Shown: piece after piece, positions 1 to 10,660 of the stretch
Numbering within the stretch: position 1 is the stretch's first letter
How the letters are laid out: each line of letters starts with the position of its first letter
Source: Oryzias latipes
Lineage: Eukaryota > Chordata > Actinopteri > Beloniformes > Adrianichthyidae
Reading direction: 5' to 3'
DNA: 64,000 nt
Assembly: GCF_002234675.1 (NCBI RefSeq)
Contig: NC_019859.2
Coordinates: 29,396,434-29,460,433, forward strand
Made by a program: the position numbers and the translations under genes
The notes under the pieces: model-generated
The model's database searches: none
Seen by the model: the letters and a program-made list of their open reading frames with translations, nothing else
Told to the model about the DNA's origin: nothing

Positions 1-406
1 TGGACTCGCTGTTCTATCAGGATGACCTGCTGCTCTGTTTGGTGGACCTGAGGCTTTGCGGGATGGGCCTGCAGCTCTATTTGGACATGTTGCACAGAAG
101 TTGAGCTCATGAACTGCTGGAAGACATTCTCCTTTTGGGTTTTTGGAATACTTTATGATTCCAGTGAAGTAGATTATCCAGGTTCTGACTGAAAAACAGC
201 TCTAAAGCACTAATTGTCCATCACCCCCATGTTTGATGTCTGCCATTTTGGAAGAAAATGGAAAAATATACATATAATCCAGGCAGAAGAAAATCATATG
301 TTTGGATATTTATTAACTATTTCATATAATCTTCATAGTTTTATTCAAAATAATTTTTCTTATCTAATGAAAACAATTTAGGATCTGAAAACTTAGGAGT
401 TAAAAC

Positions 407-422
407 AATAATAATAATAAGG

Positions 423-460
<38 letters not shown>
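407..460. repeat. (AAT)n microsatellite with A-run
   Basis: This is an imperfect AAT/ATA trinucleotide tract followed by a run of A, seen directly. Confidence 0.9.
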
Positions 461-469
<9 letters not shown>

Positions 470-574
470 ATACGTCCAAGGTAAAAACAATCAGGAAGGA
501 GGCAAATACTTTTAAAACAGATTTAATAATCACCACACAGAATAACTACAATGAGAGAACTTTCTGAGGAGGGA

Positions 575-862
575 CTTTGATTGAGTGGGCGGCCGTTGTG
601 CAGTGGTAGGGCGGTCGACTCATGATCGTAAGATTGCAGGTTCGATTCCCGCCTTGCACGCCCATGTGCCGAAGTGTCCTTGGGCAAGACACTGAACCCC
701 ACCTTGCCTCTGGTGGGAGGTTGGCGCCAGTGTTTGGCAGCGGAGCCGCCATCAGTGTGTGAATGTGTGTGTGCATGGGTGAATGGGACTGTGGCTGTAA
801 AGCGCTTTGGGCCTTCGTAAGAAGGTAGAAAGCGCTATATAAGTATACGCCATTTACCATGA
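575..862 (+). mobile_element. tRNA-headed SINE, V-SINE/AFC-like tail
   Basis: The head has a TGGT-containing A-box region and a B box GGTTCGATTCC at 639-649. The body contains GGGCAAGACACTGAACCCC. The tail has AAAGCGCTTTGGGCC and AAAGCGCTATATAAGTA, the arrangement of widespread teleost SINEs. A related, more decayed copy is at 56535-56745. Target duplications are not clear. Confidence 0.8.
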
Positions 863-2332
863 ACTTTGACAAGGATTCGGTCAGAATAGTGGGGGAGACG
901 AGGAGCAAGTGAGATGACACACAAACAGGAAGTGAAGCTGAAGAACTCCATGACTCTTTCAGAATAGAGCAGCACCTTAAAAAGTTCACTCAAATCCACA
1001 GGATATGACCAAAGTCATATCAAACAGGATCGAACACCAACATTAGTAGGAATGACCCAGTATTGCAGGTTAAGAACTTAACATGTCTTAGGAAAAGTTA
1101 ACTTGTTTTTTACTAAGTCCTAAAAAAGGTTTTTGGGTTGGAATTGTGGTTAATTTAACTTCTGTTAATGAACTTCCTGTAACCTGCAGTGTGGGCAGAG
1201 TAAATGTGTCGTCGTTTCTAACATACAGGGCAGCTCAACAGGTTTCAGATGCTCTCTCTGCTGCATTAGCCTGAAAGCACATAATCTGGAAAAGCATTGC
1301 TGGCATTTTTTTTTATCTACTTTACTCTGAAGCTCTAAACTTAACATAAATTACCAGGATGATCCCGACAGGTTAAAACCAAGCGACCTTCGTGGCTCTG
1401 GAGTCTCTGGCTTTAGGCTCCACGTTTGGCTGACTCGTTTATCTTCCTCTGAAGCATACCCCTGTGGTTTCCAAGCCGCTCTTGTGCACAAGAGCCTGAG
1501 AAATCCTCCACACATTTGAGAGTTCAGCTCCAAAAAGTCTTAGAAATGCTCTTCAGGTTGACTGTCCCATATTCCAACAAAAGGCTTGTTTTTCTTCTGA
1601 AGTTGCTAAGGAAACTGGTGCGTCCTGAAGGTCAGAGAGGAGCTCGACCTCTGCTGTAATGCGGCGTGTTTCTCTCTGCAGTGGTGATGAGTTCACGGTT
1701 AGCGGATCAGGAGAGCAGGAGTGGGACCCGGCCCAGGCCTCAGATCATGATACATGAATCAGGCTTAAGCTAAATCCATGTGTGTCCAAAATGCACGACC
1801 ATTAAAGGCGCGCTGAAGGTTAAACCATGTTAAACCTTCACCAATCAGGGACTCAGATTTGGTAGTGACAAATGGATGGCATCTCTTATCATTTCTTTTC
1901 ATTCATGGAGGTGCCAACCGTTGGAAAGTTGATCACAGAGGGGAAATTAATAATTGTGGTTTGCGCCTTGCACAAATTATATATTTCACATTTCGGAAGT
2001 GAGCCATGAAAGGAAAAGCCTGGAGCAGGATTTTGCACTGCTTCAACATTTCGCAACAAGCCTCTTCAAACTGTAGGTGGCAGATATGCACTCTAAAAAA
2101 GACAAAGAAGAAGGAGCCCCTCCCAGCTTGTCCAGTATGAACACTATGGGTGAAATGCTCCTTTATTGAGTTCCTGAATGCGCGTCACATGTCCAGTATG
2201 TCTGTAGCTCATGGTGAAAGTTTGCGTCAGAGAAACACGCCTGGACCAAACCAGGAGCACTCGGCCTGATGAAGAACATGAAGCACACAAAAACACTCGC
2301 TTCCTTCATGGTCTACGTCTCTGTGATTCCAG

Positions 2333-5300
2333 ATCTGGTTCTACACAAATGACATTTTCAGGAACGCTGGGATCCCAGAACCTCACATTCAGTACACAAC
2401 GGTGGGGACCGGCGCCATTGAGGTCATCGCAGGGATGCTGGGGGTGAGTGAACACCAGACACTCCTCACCCACTCCCAGTGATTCCACTCACACAGCTCA
2501 CTTGTATTCCTCAGTGCTTCACCATTGAGCGCGTGGGCAGGAGGCCTCTGATCATCGGCGGCTTCCTCTTCATGGGGATCTGTTGTGCAGGGATCACCGT
2601 GTCCGTCCTCCACCAGGTAAACGCCCTCTCAAGTCACGCAGAGCATTTCTCTGGCTTTAAGCTTTTCTGCAGCACTTTGAGAAGTGTCTGACGCTCTGAT
2701 GCTCCTGATGTGGTCTTGTTGGAGTGAATAACCTTAAAACCTGTTGGCAGGCGCAGATTCCCTTCATGAGCTACATCAGTGTGGGCTGCGTTATTGGGAT
2801 CATTGCTGGCTTCTGCATAGGTCCAGGTAAGGCTTCACTGATGGCTCCATCTCTGAGCAGTGAGTGTCCCGTATTTGAGATCACACTGCTCCCTGCTGGA
2901 CGCTCCTCCAACTGCAGGCACTGCAGAGCCGTCCTCCAGTCAGGAGATCTTACTCTTTTGTCGGAAATCTGCGTCCAGGCCCATTGCAGGAGATGAGAGA
3001 GGAGAAGTAGGATGTGATGGTTTATGACACAAGCCTGCAAGAATGATAAATTCAGTTGCATCTGGTTTTTGTCAATATGGCAGCAATAAAATCTTTACCG
3101 GAGTGTGTGGACGAGGATTTCTGCTCCCCTGGTAATGGCTCATTGTTCATTAGTCTGCTGTGATGAATACGGTTTCCTTCAGATGAAACTTGCTTTCACG
3201 CTGACGCCCATGTTGACAAATTATGACCCACTTATTGGTCGGACAATATTAGTCCTTCCTGTCTGCAGTTAGCGAGCACAGATAATGAACTCATCATTCT
3301 GGGAGCGGATCACTGCAGCTTTTGCTAATGCATATTTCTCCTTCACATCATTCACTTCTAACAATGAGGAATGAGAGCAGAACCTGCTGGTCAAAGCGCT
3401 GTGGGGAGGGCTGGCTGCAGGTCCGCTTCTCCTTCAGACCAAACTCCTCCTCTCATCGGTTTGTGATTAATACCAAAGTCGTAATGAAATACATGAAAAC
3501 AGAGGAGCAGCTTTATAGCTCCTCTGCTTGTTTCCTCCTCTATTCATTGTGAATGAGGGCCAATGAGAAGGCTAAGCTAGCTGATGAATGAAGCTGCCGC
3601 TGTTTATCTCACCACAGCAGCAGGTAATTAAATGTGATTTACACTCTGACCAGATGGCTAGCTGAATCAAACCCATAACTTTAATTATCTTAATGTGGAT
3701 TAGCAGAGAAGAGGAATGATAGTATAAAACAAGCTAATCATGGTTTTGTTTCTGCAGCCGGCGTGCCTTTCCTGATCACTGCAGAGCTCTTCAAGCAATC
3801 TCACCGGCCGTCTGCCTACACTGTCGCCGGATGCCTCAACTGGCTGTCCAACTTCACCATCGGTTTCGTGTTTCCCTTCCTGCAGGTCAGAGCAAAGTCA
3901 CGTCTGCAAAGCAGAGTTCGGACACGAGCGAGGCCTGGAGAGTCTGTGATTCACGTTATCAGCCGTTTGTTCTTCACAACAAAGCAGAGACGGAGGTCAA
4001 TTTAATGTCCACCCAGGAAACAATTTGGGAAAATTCACAAGCTCTAGTCACATGCACCTGTACATGGTTGACCTGTTTTTGGAGAACATGGAGGCTCATA
4101 GACAGGAAGGGCCACAGGTGTGTCTTGCAGTTCCCTTGAGGCTCATACGGCCACCTTAAGGATCGTCATGAAAATGCAGCGCATGATTGGCATGCGTGCG
4201 GTAAGTGAGAATTGTGTAAAGGTGTATGCAGACTGGAGAAATCCTTTGTTCCGGATCGAGTCCTGAACCCTGCTTTTGGTCTGTATTCAGACTGGCACCT
4301 AGAGCAGTGTTTTTCAACCTTTTTTGAGCCACGGCACACTTTAACCCTGACAAAAATCCAAAAAAAAAAAAAAGCATAAATTCATGGTCTGTATTGATCG
4401 ACAGCCCCCCCCCCCCCCCCCCCGCAATCTCACGTGGATTTTTGTGATAAGTGTGGCAGAAAAAGCAGGAAGTTGCGGCTAAAGAAAAAATACCAGCTAA
4501 AGACGAGCTTTAGCTGGTATTTTTGTTAGAACTGAGCGACTTTATCAGCAGAATTGAGAACAAGGAAGTGAAGACTTTAACCACTTCTGATTGGTCAAAC
4601 TGATGACATGTGATTAAGCCTTTAAGAATGATTGGCGGAGACAGTTAAAGGGGCGGGACTTTTCCTTACACAGTTATAGCTGCAGCTAAATCCCGGTACT
4701 GTGATTCTTATCAAAATGTCTTTAATAGAATTAAATAAACACAAAGAAAAAGTAATTTCCCACGGCGCACTTGACCATCTCCCACGGCACACACACTGGT
4801 TGAAAAACACTGATCTAGAGGACCATTCTGTTACAGACCAAAGCTTGTAAACAAAACCACATGACTAAAGATCTCCTCAGTCATTAGTGAGGAACTATGT
4901 GGGCGGGTCAAAACAACAAGAGAAAGATTTACGTGCTGCACTTTACAATCCTTGCTGAGAGAGTTAACTTATTAAAAATGTATATGTCAATTATCAGTTT
5001 TGAGTTCAGGAACAACACTTTTACTTGTTACTTTGCACGCTGCAAAGTTACTGGCAAAGAGTGCTTTGACTCAGGATGCAAGCAGTGATGGGCAGACGTC
5101 TGGTATGAGAAGACGGTACGCTGCTAAGTGTCTATGACAACATATAGTGTGAGAAACAATGTGCGTCAAGTTGGTTTAATGAGCCTGCATTCACCTGACC
5201 ACATTTCGATGAGTTCTAGCATTGAGTTTTAGCATTGTTTTAAGAGAATTGTCGACACAGAAAATCATGTAAGAAGCGTTTTCCACGGTGTTAAACTAAA

Positions 5301-6934
5301 CGCTCTAACAAATAAAACTGTTGGACCCTTTTTCTGTTTAATAACACAACAATCGTTGCTTTATATTTGTCTGCAGCTCGATGGGTGCTATATTCCTAAT
5401 CCGTTCAGTTGTTCTGCTCCGGGAACGGATTGTATTCAGAATGAGGAATCTCCGAGCGAACCGAAGCTCAGTCCGATTGGAAACGAAGCGAGACCACATA
5501 CAAAGATGGGTCAGAGAGCGGTTCCTGGTCCAGGTTCTGCTTGGGTGTATTCAGACTGCAAATTTGTTCAGGATTATCTGGGTAACTGAACTCTGGTTTA
5601 CTTAAAGTGAACAAAAAATTTGTCCAGTCTGATGAAAACACCCTAAGTGACACGCACTTATGATGTACGGGTGATGCCGTTGTACGGTGTCCTTACGCTA
5701 CACTCTAGTAGTTAGTAAGATCTGAGTATTGGCTCCTCACTGACTGCACGCAAGTGTTTGTAGGTGTGGGATGTGCACATGATATGTAAGTGCTCGTAGG
5801 ACGCCCACAATAACTTTGCTCTGATTGTCCAATTTCCTTATTTCTAACATTCAGGCCTGCAAGGAGTGAGCCCTTTTATATGAGCGGGCTCCTTGGGTAG
5901 TGTGCATAATTTGTGGGGTTAAAAAATATCAAAAAATCTATGTCTCACCTAATCCCCCCCCATATTTTCCCTTGTGTTTTGTATAAGCGTACGCCACAAC
6001 CTGTCCCCTACAGCCTTCGGGCCTGAATGTGCATAAACATTTTTGCTCTGCAGGCTAACTAAGCAGTCTACGACCTTGATGTTTGATTTGGGCCACCTGT
6101 CTGTCCCGCACAGGTTTGCCCATTTTCCCCCAGCACCCAGCCTGTAGCCACCCATAAGGGCAGCTGGGACTGAGGCTTTAGTGGGAGCAGTTTCGGGGCT
6201 GCTCCTTCCTGTTCCAACATGGCTGCACGCCTAAGCACAAATAAGGTTCATGAAGACGCAGACGATCCAATTTAATGAGGAAGAATCTGACACTGGTACT
6301 GACACAGAGTCCTGACCTGAGTTATGAGGGTAAAAGCTGAGAGTCAGACCTTCTGCCCAACATCAGTCTGCAGAATGCTTGCACGATCCTATAAACCATG
6401 GGAACCTGTGGAAAGACCTCCTGAAGCTGTTAAAGCTGGAAGGGGAGCTCACCATAATAAACCCCATAAATTATAAACAGGGCGTCGCTTAAGCTGACAA
6501 GAATATTCAAAATGACATAAAACTGCTGCTCTAGACAGGCTCATCTGAAGTTGGATTTATGTGGCGTCTGTTAAAAAAGGTGAATGGATGAAAATGGTGG
6601 AAATTTTCTTTTTAAAACCTCAATTTTTCACTGGGTTTCAGTTTTTATGTCTGTCAGCCATGTTTCTGCTCACTTCTGCATCTGTGTCGTTTCATTCTCT
6701 CTCCAGGAAGCCACGGGTCCTTATTGTTACCTGATCTTTTGCGCCATCTGCTTTGGAGTGGCCATTTACGCCATCTTCATCATTCCTGAGACCAAGAACA
6801 AAACCTTTCTGGAGATCAGCCAGATGTTTGCGTCCAGGAACAAGATCCCCAGTGAAGAGCTGGCCTCCAACGGTCATTTGAAAATGGCCCTGATGAACGG
6901 ATATGGAACTCTTGGTATCCGCGAGGAAAAATGA
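2333..6934 (+). CDS. slc2a15: Class II facilitative sugar transporter, slc2a15-like, 3' half (five exons)
   Basis: This gene encodes a plasma-membrane hexose-type transporter of the major facilitator superfamily. Visible exons are 2333-2443, 2515-2616, 2751-2826, 3758-3885 and 6707-6934; all junctions are GT/AG and in phase. They cover the C-terminal half: a loop containing IPEPHIQYTTVGTGAIEV, the ERVGRRPL sugar-transporter motif, IPFMSYISVGCVIG, then HRPSAYTVAGCLNWLSNFT, and the PETKNKTFLEI signature after TM12. The stop codon is at 6932-6934. The RPSA-x4-G-x3-WLSNFT pattern matches class II GLUTs (GLUT5/9/11) and the fish-specific Slc2a15 best. In medaka, slc2a15b is known to be needed for leucophore pigmentation. 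The a or b paralogue cannot be settled from the sequence; linkage to an fgf8b-like gene hints at 15b. Upstream exons are not recognisable in 1-2332 and probably lie outside the window behind a long intron. A hAT remnant sits in the last intron. Confidence 0.85.
4305..4812. mobile_element. Nonautonomous hAT-type element in slc2a15 intron
   Basis: The ends are inverted: CAGTGTTTTTCAACC at the left and GGTTGAAAAACACTG at the right. The flanks ACCTAGAG (4297-4304) and ATCTAGAG (4813-4820) match at seven of eight bases, as expected for an 8-bp hAT target duplication. Length is 508 bp, including a C-run at about 4407-4423. No transposase frame remains. A second family member lies in dpcd intron 1 (49183-50034). 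Confidence 0.8.
5640..6540. repeat. Dispersed repeat of unknown family, copy 1
   Basis: Sequence around 5790-5870 (GGACGCCCACAATAAC, CTCTGATTGTCC, ATTTCTAACA, TTCAGGCCTGCAAGGAG) recurs at about 23860-23940. A further piece at 4105-4210 recurs at 23690-23760. Boundaries are unclear, and the hAT element at 4305 may have split this copy. It lies in the last slc2a15 intron. Confidence 0.5.
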
Positions 6935-9485
6935 GATGAGCTTTACAGATGAAGATGATGAAGAAGGGCACAAGGACAAACTTTGGCGATGAGAACTGCT
7001 GCTTCTTTTCCTAGATCTTCCTTAATGGTTAAGACTCAACTGTAAGAGGAGTTGATTCCTCCCTCACCGTTTACAGCTGACTCCTGTGACCCCCCCCTCC
7101 TGCTGTAGACCTCAGAATGAACATTTACTATGCAATGTGCTAAAAGCCCAGCAACGCTTCCATCCGATTCCAGGAGACACCATAACACGCACAGAGGTTA
7201 CATGAAATGTAAAGAACATCTTTTATCACCGTTTGTCATTGTACGTTTAGAAAGCATCTTCTTGCGCTGGAATTGTTCTCAAACACTGAAGAAAATCCCT
7301 CTGCTTCTCCGCTTTGCTGTTTCTCTCCCACACTGACCAAACAGGGGCGCTGTTGCGCTGCTCCACCCTTATGGACTCTGAGGATGACGAAACAAACCCA
7401 TCCTTGAACTGTGATAGTCATTTTTTTTATCATTTGAAGTTTTTAAACACACAGAAAAACAGAACTTTAACCAACAAAAACAGTGTTCTCCAAAGGCTGG
7501 ATTTTAGGCTTCTGCAAACTGTGGAACAGTGGAGAACAGATCGCTCTTCAGGGTAGGAACCCTGCTGTGAAGCATGGCAGTGGCAGTGTCATAATCATCT
7601 TACTGGGCTTATGATCAAAAGCAGCGGGAGGTCACGTTAAAACACCAAAAGCTGAATTTTACCTGGACTTTCCCCCAGGAGTGAATGAACAGGTGTAGCC
7701 ACAAACCAGAGTGAGAAAATCTGTGGGTTCAAAGAGGAGAGTGGAAAATTTTAAACAAAAACTTGAGCAACGTATTTTCCCTGAAATGAAAATACAAGAA
7801 ATTTTGAATTTCAGAGGCTATTAAAAACATTTTCCTGTACTGTTCAGGTAAAAATCAAAAGCTCTTTGTCAAAACAACTGCTCCTTGATTAAAGAAAATT
7901 TACATAATTGTCTTCATTTGACTTTCTCAGTGGGTTGATTGTGAAATTTGTCATTCAAAAAATTAAAACAAAAAAATATAATTTGACAGTATTTTTTCCA
8001 GGAACTTTCACACATTCAACCCTGAATCCAGGTGACTCTTCAGTTCTTCCAGAGCTTTGAGTTCCCCAGATTCAAGCTCAAAAAACGGCTGCTGTTGGCT
8101 GCCATTTTGGATTTTCTCATGGCAAATTTCTGAAAGAGGTGATTCTAGGTTACATCCATGCCAAATTGGGTGCTTGTGCCAATATCGACCTAACGGCTCT
8201 GCTTTAACACTGGCTGCTTCACACTAACCTCTGACAGACTAATCAAGACTCAGACGATCAGAATTCTGCCGTTTTGCTCTTCAGCTTCCACAGCAGAATG
8301 AAGGAGAAGCTTCCAGAGATGCAATATGTTTACATGTGACAACTGAAGCATAAACAATGACTCATTTAAAAGAACAGCTGAAAGAAATCCTCCCCTCCCT
8401 TTTTCCTCAACTGAGGTGTTGCACTTTAACCGTGACGGGTCCAGCATGTCACTGGAGTGAAACGGATTCAAATAAACAAAAGGTTCAAACATGAGCCTAA
8501 ATCCCCAGATTAGTTACCAAACATTCAGCGCAGCAATCACCTCTATCTTCCATTCATGTCACATTTCTGTGGAACTTGGGGCGTTCCTGCAGAAGTGACG
8601 GACCCCTGGGGGGGCCCCCTATGAAGTGCTCTCAGAGTCTAGGCCTCAGAGCCGGCATCCTGCTGGTTTTTAGCAAAATCCTCCTGCTGATTACTTGGAT
8701 CAGGTGTGTTTAACCAATAAGAAGCCCAAATAGCAGGTTTATTTGGCAGTAAGGCCAAGGTCCACTAGCTTGATGCTAACGTATAATGGAATTTCCCATA
8801 GGAGGGCAAATGCTAATGCTTGTTCGATCTAAACATTCACTGCTGAACATACTCCCAGGCATGAATTTACCAAACTGTTTTAAGGAAACTTTTTTAGGTA
8901 AACATTTTTGGTGTAAAGCACCGTTTTTGTTCAAATCTTCTGGAATAAAGTGCAATGGTATAACGGGAGCGCCCCCTAGTGGCCAAACTATGACGTCCTC
9001 CAGGAGAGGCAGAACATAATGATCTGCACACTTTTGTAGGAGCTTCTCCATTTGAGAAATCATGTAAAACTGTATGGTGTTAACAACCTCATTCATTTAT
9101 TATTTCAGTGATACATTTGACAGCATTTATGCTGTATCAAATTATTATGAATTTCTTCAAGACATTTACAGATTAATATCTTTCTATACAAGTATGTCCA
9201 AATGTGTAAACATTTGAAATCGAAAAAAGGAATCGAATCGATCCAGGCTCTGGTGAATTTAATCGATTCTGGAAATTATTGATGATACCCAGTCCTATTA
9301 ATAACCCTAAAATATAACATTGGGTCAGGATAAACCATACATGGGGACATCAGTGTTGTCCTGTTTTAAGTTACAAACATTGCAGATACCAAAATAGGTG
9401 ATAAGCCCCGAGTCGTGCCTCAATGTGAGAGGAGTTAAACGTGTTGCTCTCCGCCCACTGTATGTGATGTCATCTGCTCTCATAA
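6935..9485. other. slc2a15 3' flank, no gene recognised
   Basis: This is the 3' UTR and intergenic sequence. I could not place the poly(A) site. At about 8620-8775 there is a decayed repeat (CTTGGATCAGGTGTGTTTAA, TTTATTTGGCAGTAAGGCC) resembling fish hAT-derived MITEs. A fragment at about 9205-9300 has clustered CGAATCGAT words shared with 21559-22266. Confidence 0.4.
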
Positions 9486-9668
9486 CCCTTGTGCCATCCT
9501 ATGACCCCACCCTTACATGACAAAGGTGGATAAAGGTGGAGAGGATTTCATGTAATCCACGCCAGTGAAGATCACAAATCATTGAAGAAAAAAGGTTCGG
9601 CGCACTTTGTAGTGGGGTCTGGATGACCCAACTCAACGTTAAAGTGCCTAGGATAGCACAAGGGTTAA
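9484..9668. mobile_element. MITE, possibly piggyBac-type (TTAA), copy 1
   Basis: The termini are inverted: AACCCTTGTGCCATCCTA at the left and TAGGATAGCACAAGGGTTAA at the right. A TTAA follows the right end and ATAA precedes the left, which fits a mutated TTAA target. A second copy in the opposite orientation is at about 14155-14340; both share GACCCCACCCTTACATG-like and AAAGGTGGATAAAGGTG-like cores. Confidence 0.6.
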
Positions 9669-10660
9669 GGAGATCCTCTCAGTTCTCAGGTGTTGGTTGG
9701 TTGTGGAGCCGCTTCTAGATAGAATTATTTTCTTCCAGACTCTAAATTCTCTTTTTGCATTATCATTTAAAGTGAAGTATACTTCACTATACTTCACTAT
9801 ACACTATACACACTATACTTTAGCTCTGGATTTTGCTTCTTTTTCCGGTGTCACTCATTTCTGTACGTTTTTGTGTTGATGTTGTCTCTTATAGTCTTTT
9901 ATTTGCACCTGCCGCTCTATTCCAGTTACACGCTGCTGCACGTGTAACAAGCTTTTGCTACCCCTCCCCAGCTCAGCACAAACACCTATTGACCAATTAC
10001 AAGCAGCTTGAAGAGAAAAGGACGCAAGAAAGAGTGATAGATGTAAAAAAAACCAAAAGAAAACAGCTTCCTTGCAGGAAGAAGACGGTGTTGTCGTTTG
10101 CTTTAAAGAGCCAAGCGATCGGTCATCATGGCGCCAGGATGTATCCACAATCGGGCGTTTAATGTCTGTACGCGATAACTGCAATGAACTTCTGAGCAAC
10201 GTTTCTACTTTTGAAACAACGCGATCGTCTCCGGGGTTTATTTATAACACGAAAGACATCCTGATCATTGATTTGCTGCGTCTGTGAACACGCTGAGGAA
10301 GAAGAAGGTGGTGTTTTCATCCACTCAGGAGAAGCAGGGAACACAGAGGCGGGAAAAAGAAGAGAATTGCATCGACTTGTTTAATGCAAAATATGAGATA
10401 TATTTATACGAGATAAGAGCTGCTTTGTTGGAGACCGACACATCACAGTTTTGCTCAGTCTGGCTCTATTGTTCCTGTAGCCATAAATAAAAGAGGGCTG
10501 TTTCTTTTTTAACTCTGAAAGCAGGAGTGTACATATTCTAAAATCAAAATAATGAATCTTAATTTATCTTATCTTAATTTAATCATCTCAGGATAAATTA
10601 TCGAATCCGTGGGAATGCAAGTGGGAAATTTTAAAATCCAAAAAAAATACTGTGATGGGA
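9669..10660. other. Intergenic, nothing recognised
   Basis: AT-rich sequence with a short TATACTTCAC tandem at about 9775-9815. No supported gene was found. Confidence 0.4.

Larger units (their letters stand above)
1..2332. other. Probable slc2a15 intron, no exon recognised
   Basis: I found no segment whose translation matches the expected upstream sugar-transporter exons. The stretch holds an AAT/ATT microsatellite, one SINE and otherwise unremarkable AT-rich sequence. A segment after an AG at 1680 reads into stop codons at once and was not accepted as an exon. Confidence 0.4.

Noticed and set aside
575..650. tRNA gene suggested by a good B box
   Set aside because: The body and tail are those of a SINE and the acceptor stem does not pair.
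1680..1745. Possible slc2a15 exon after a polypyrimidine tract and CAG
   Set aside because: All frames that would join the known exons meet early stops, and no transporter motif appears.
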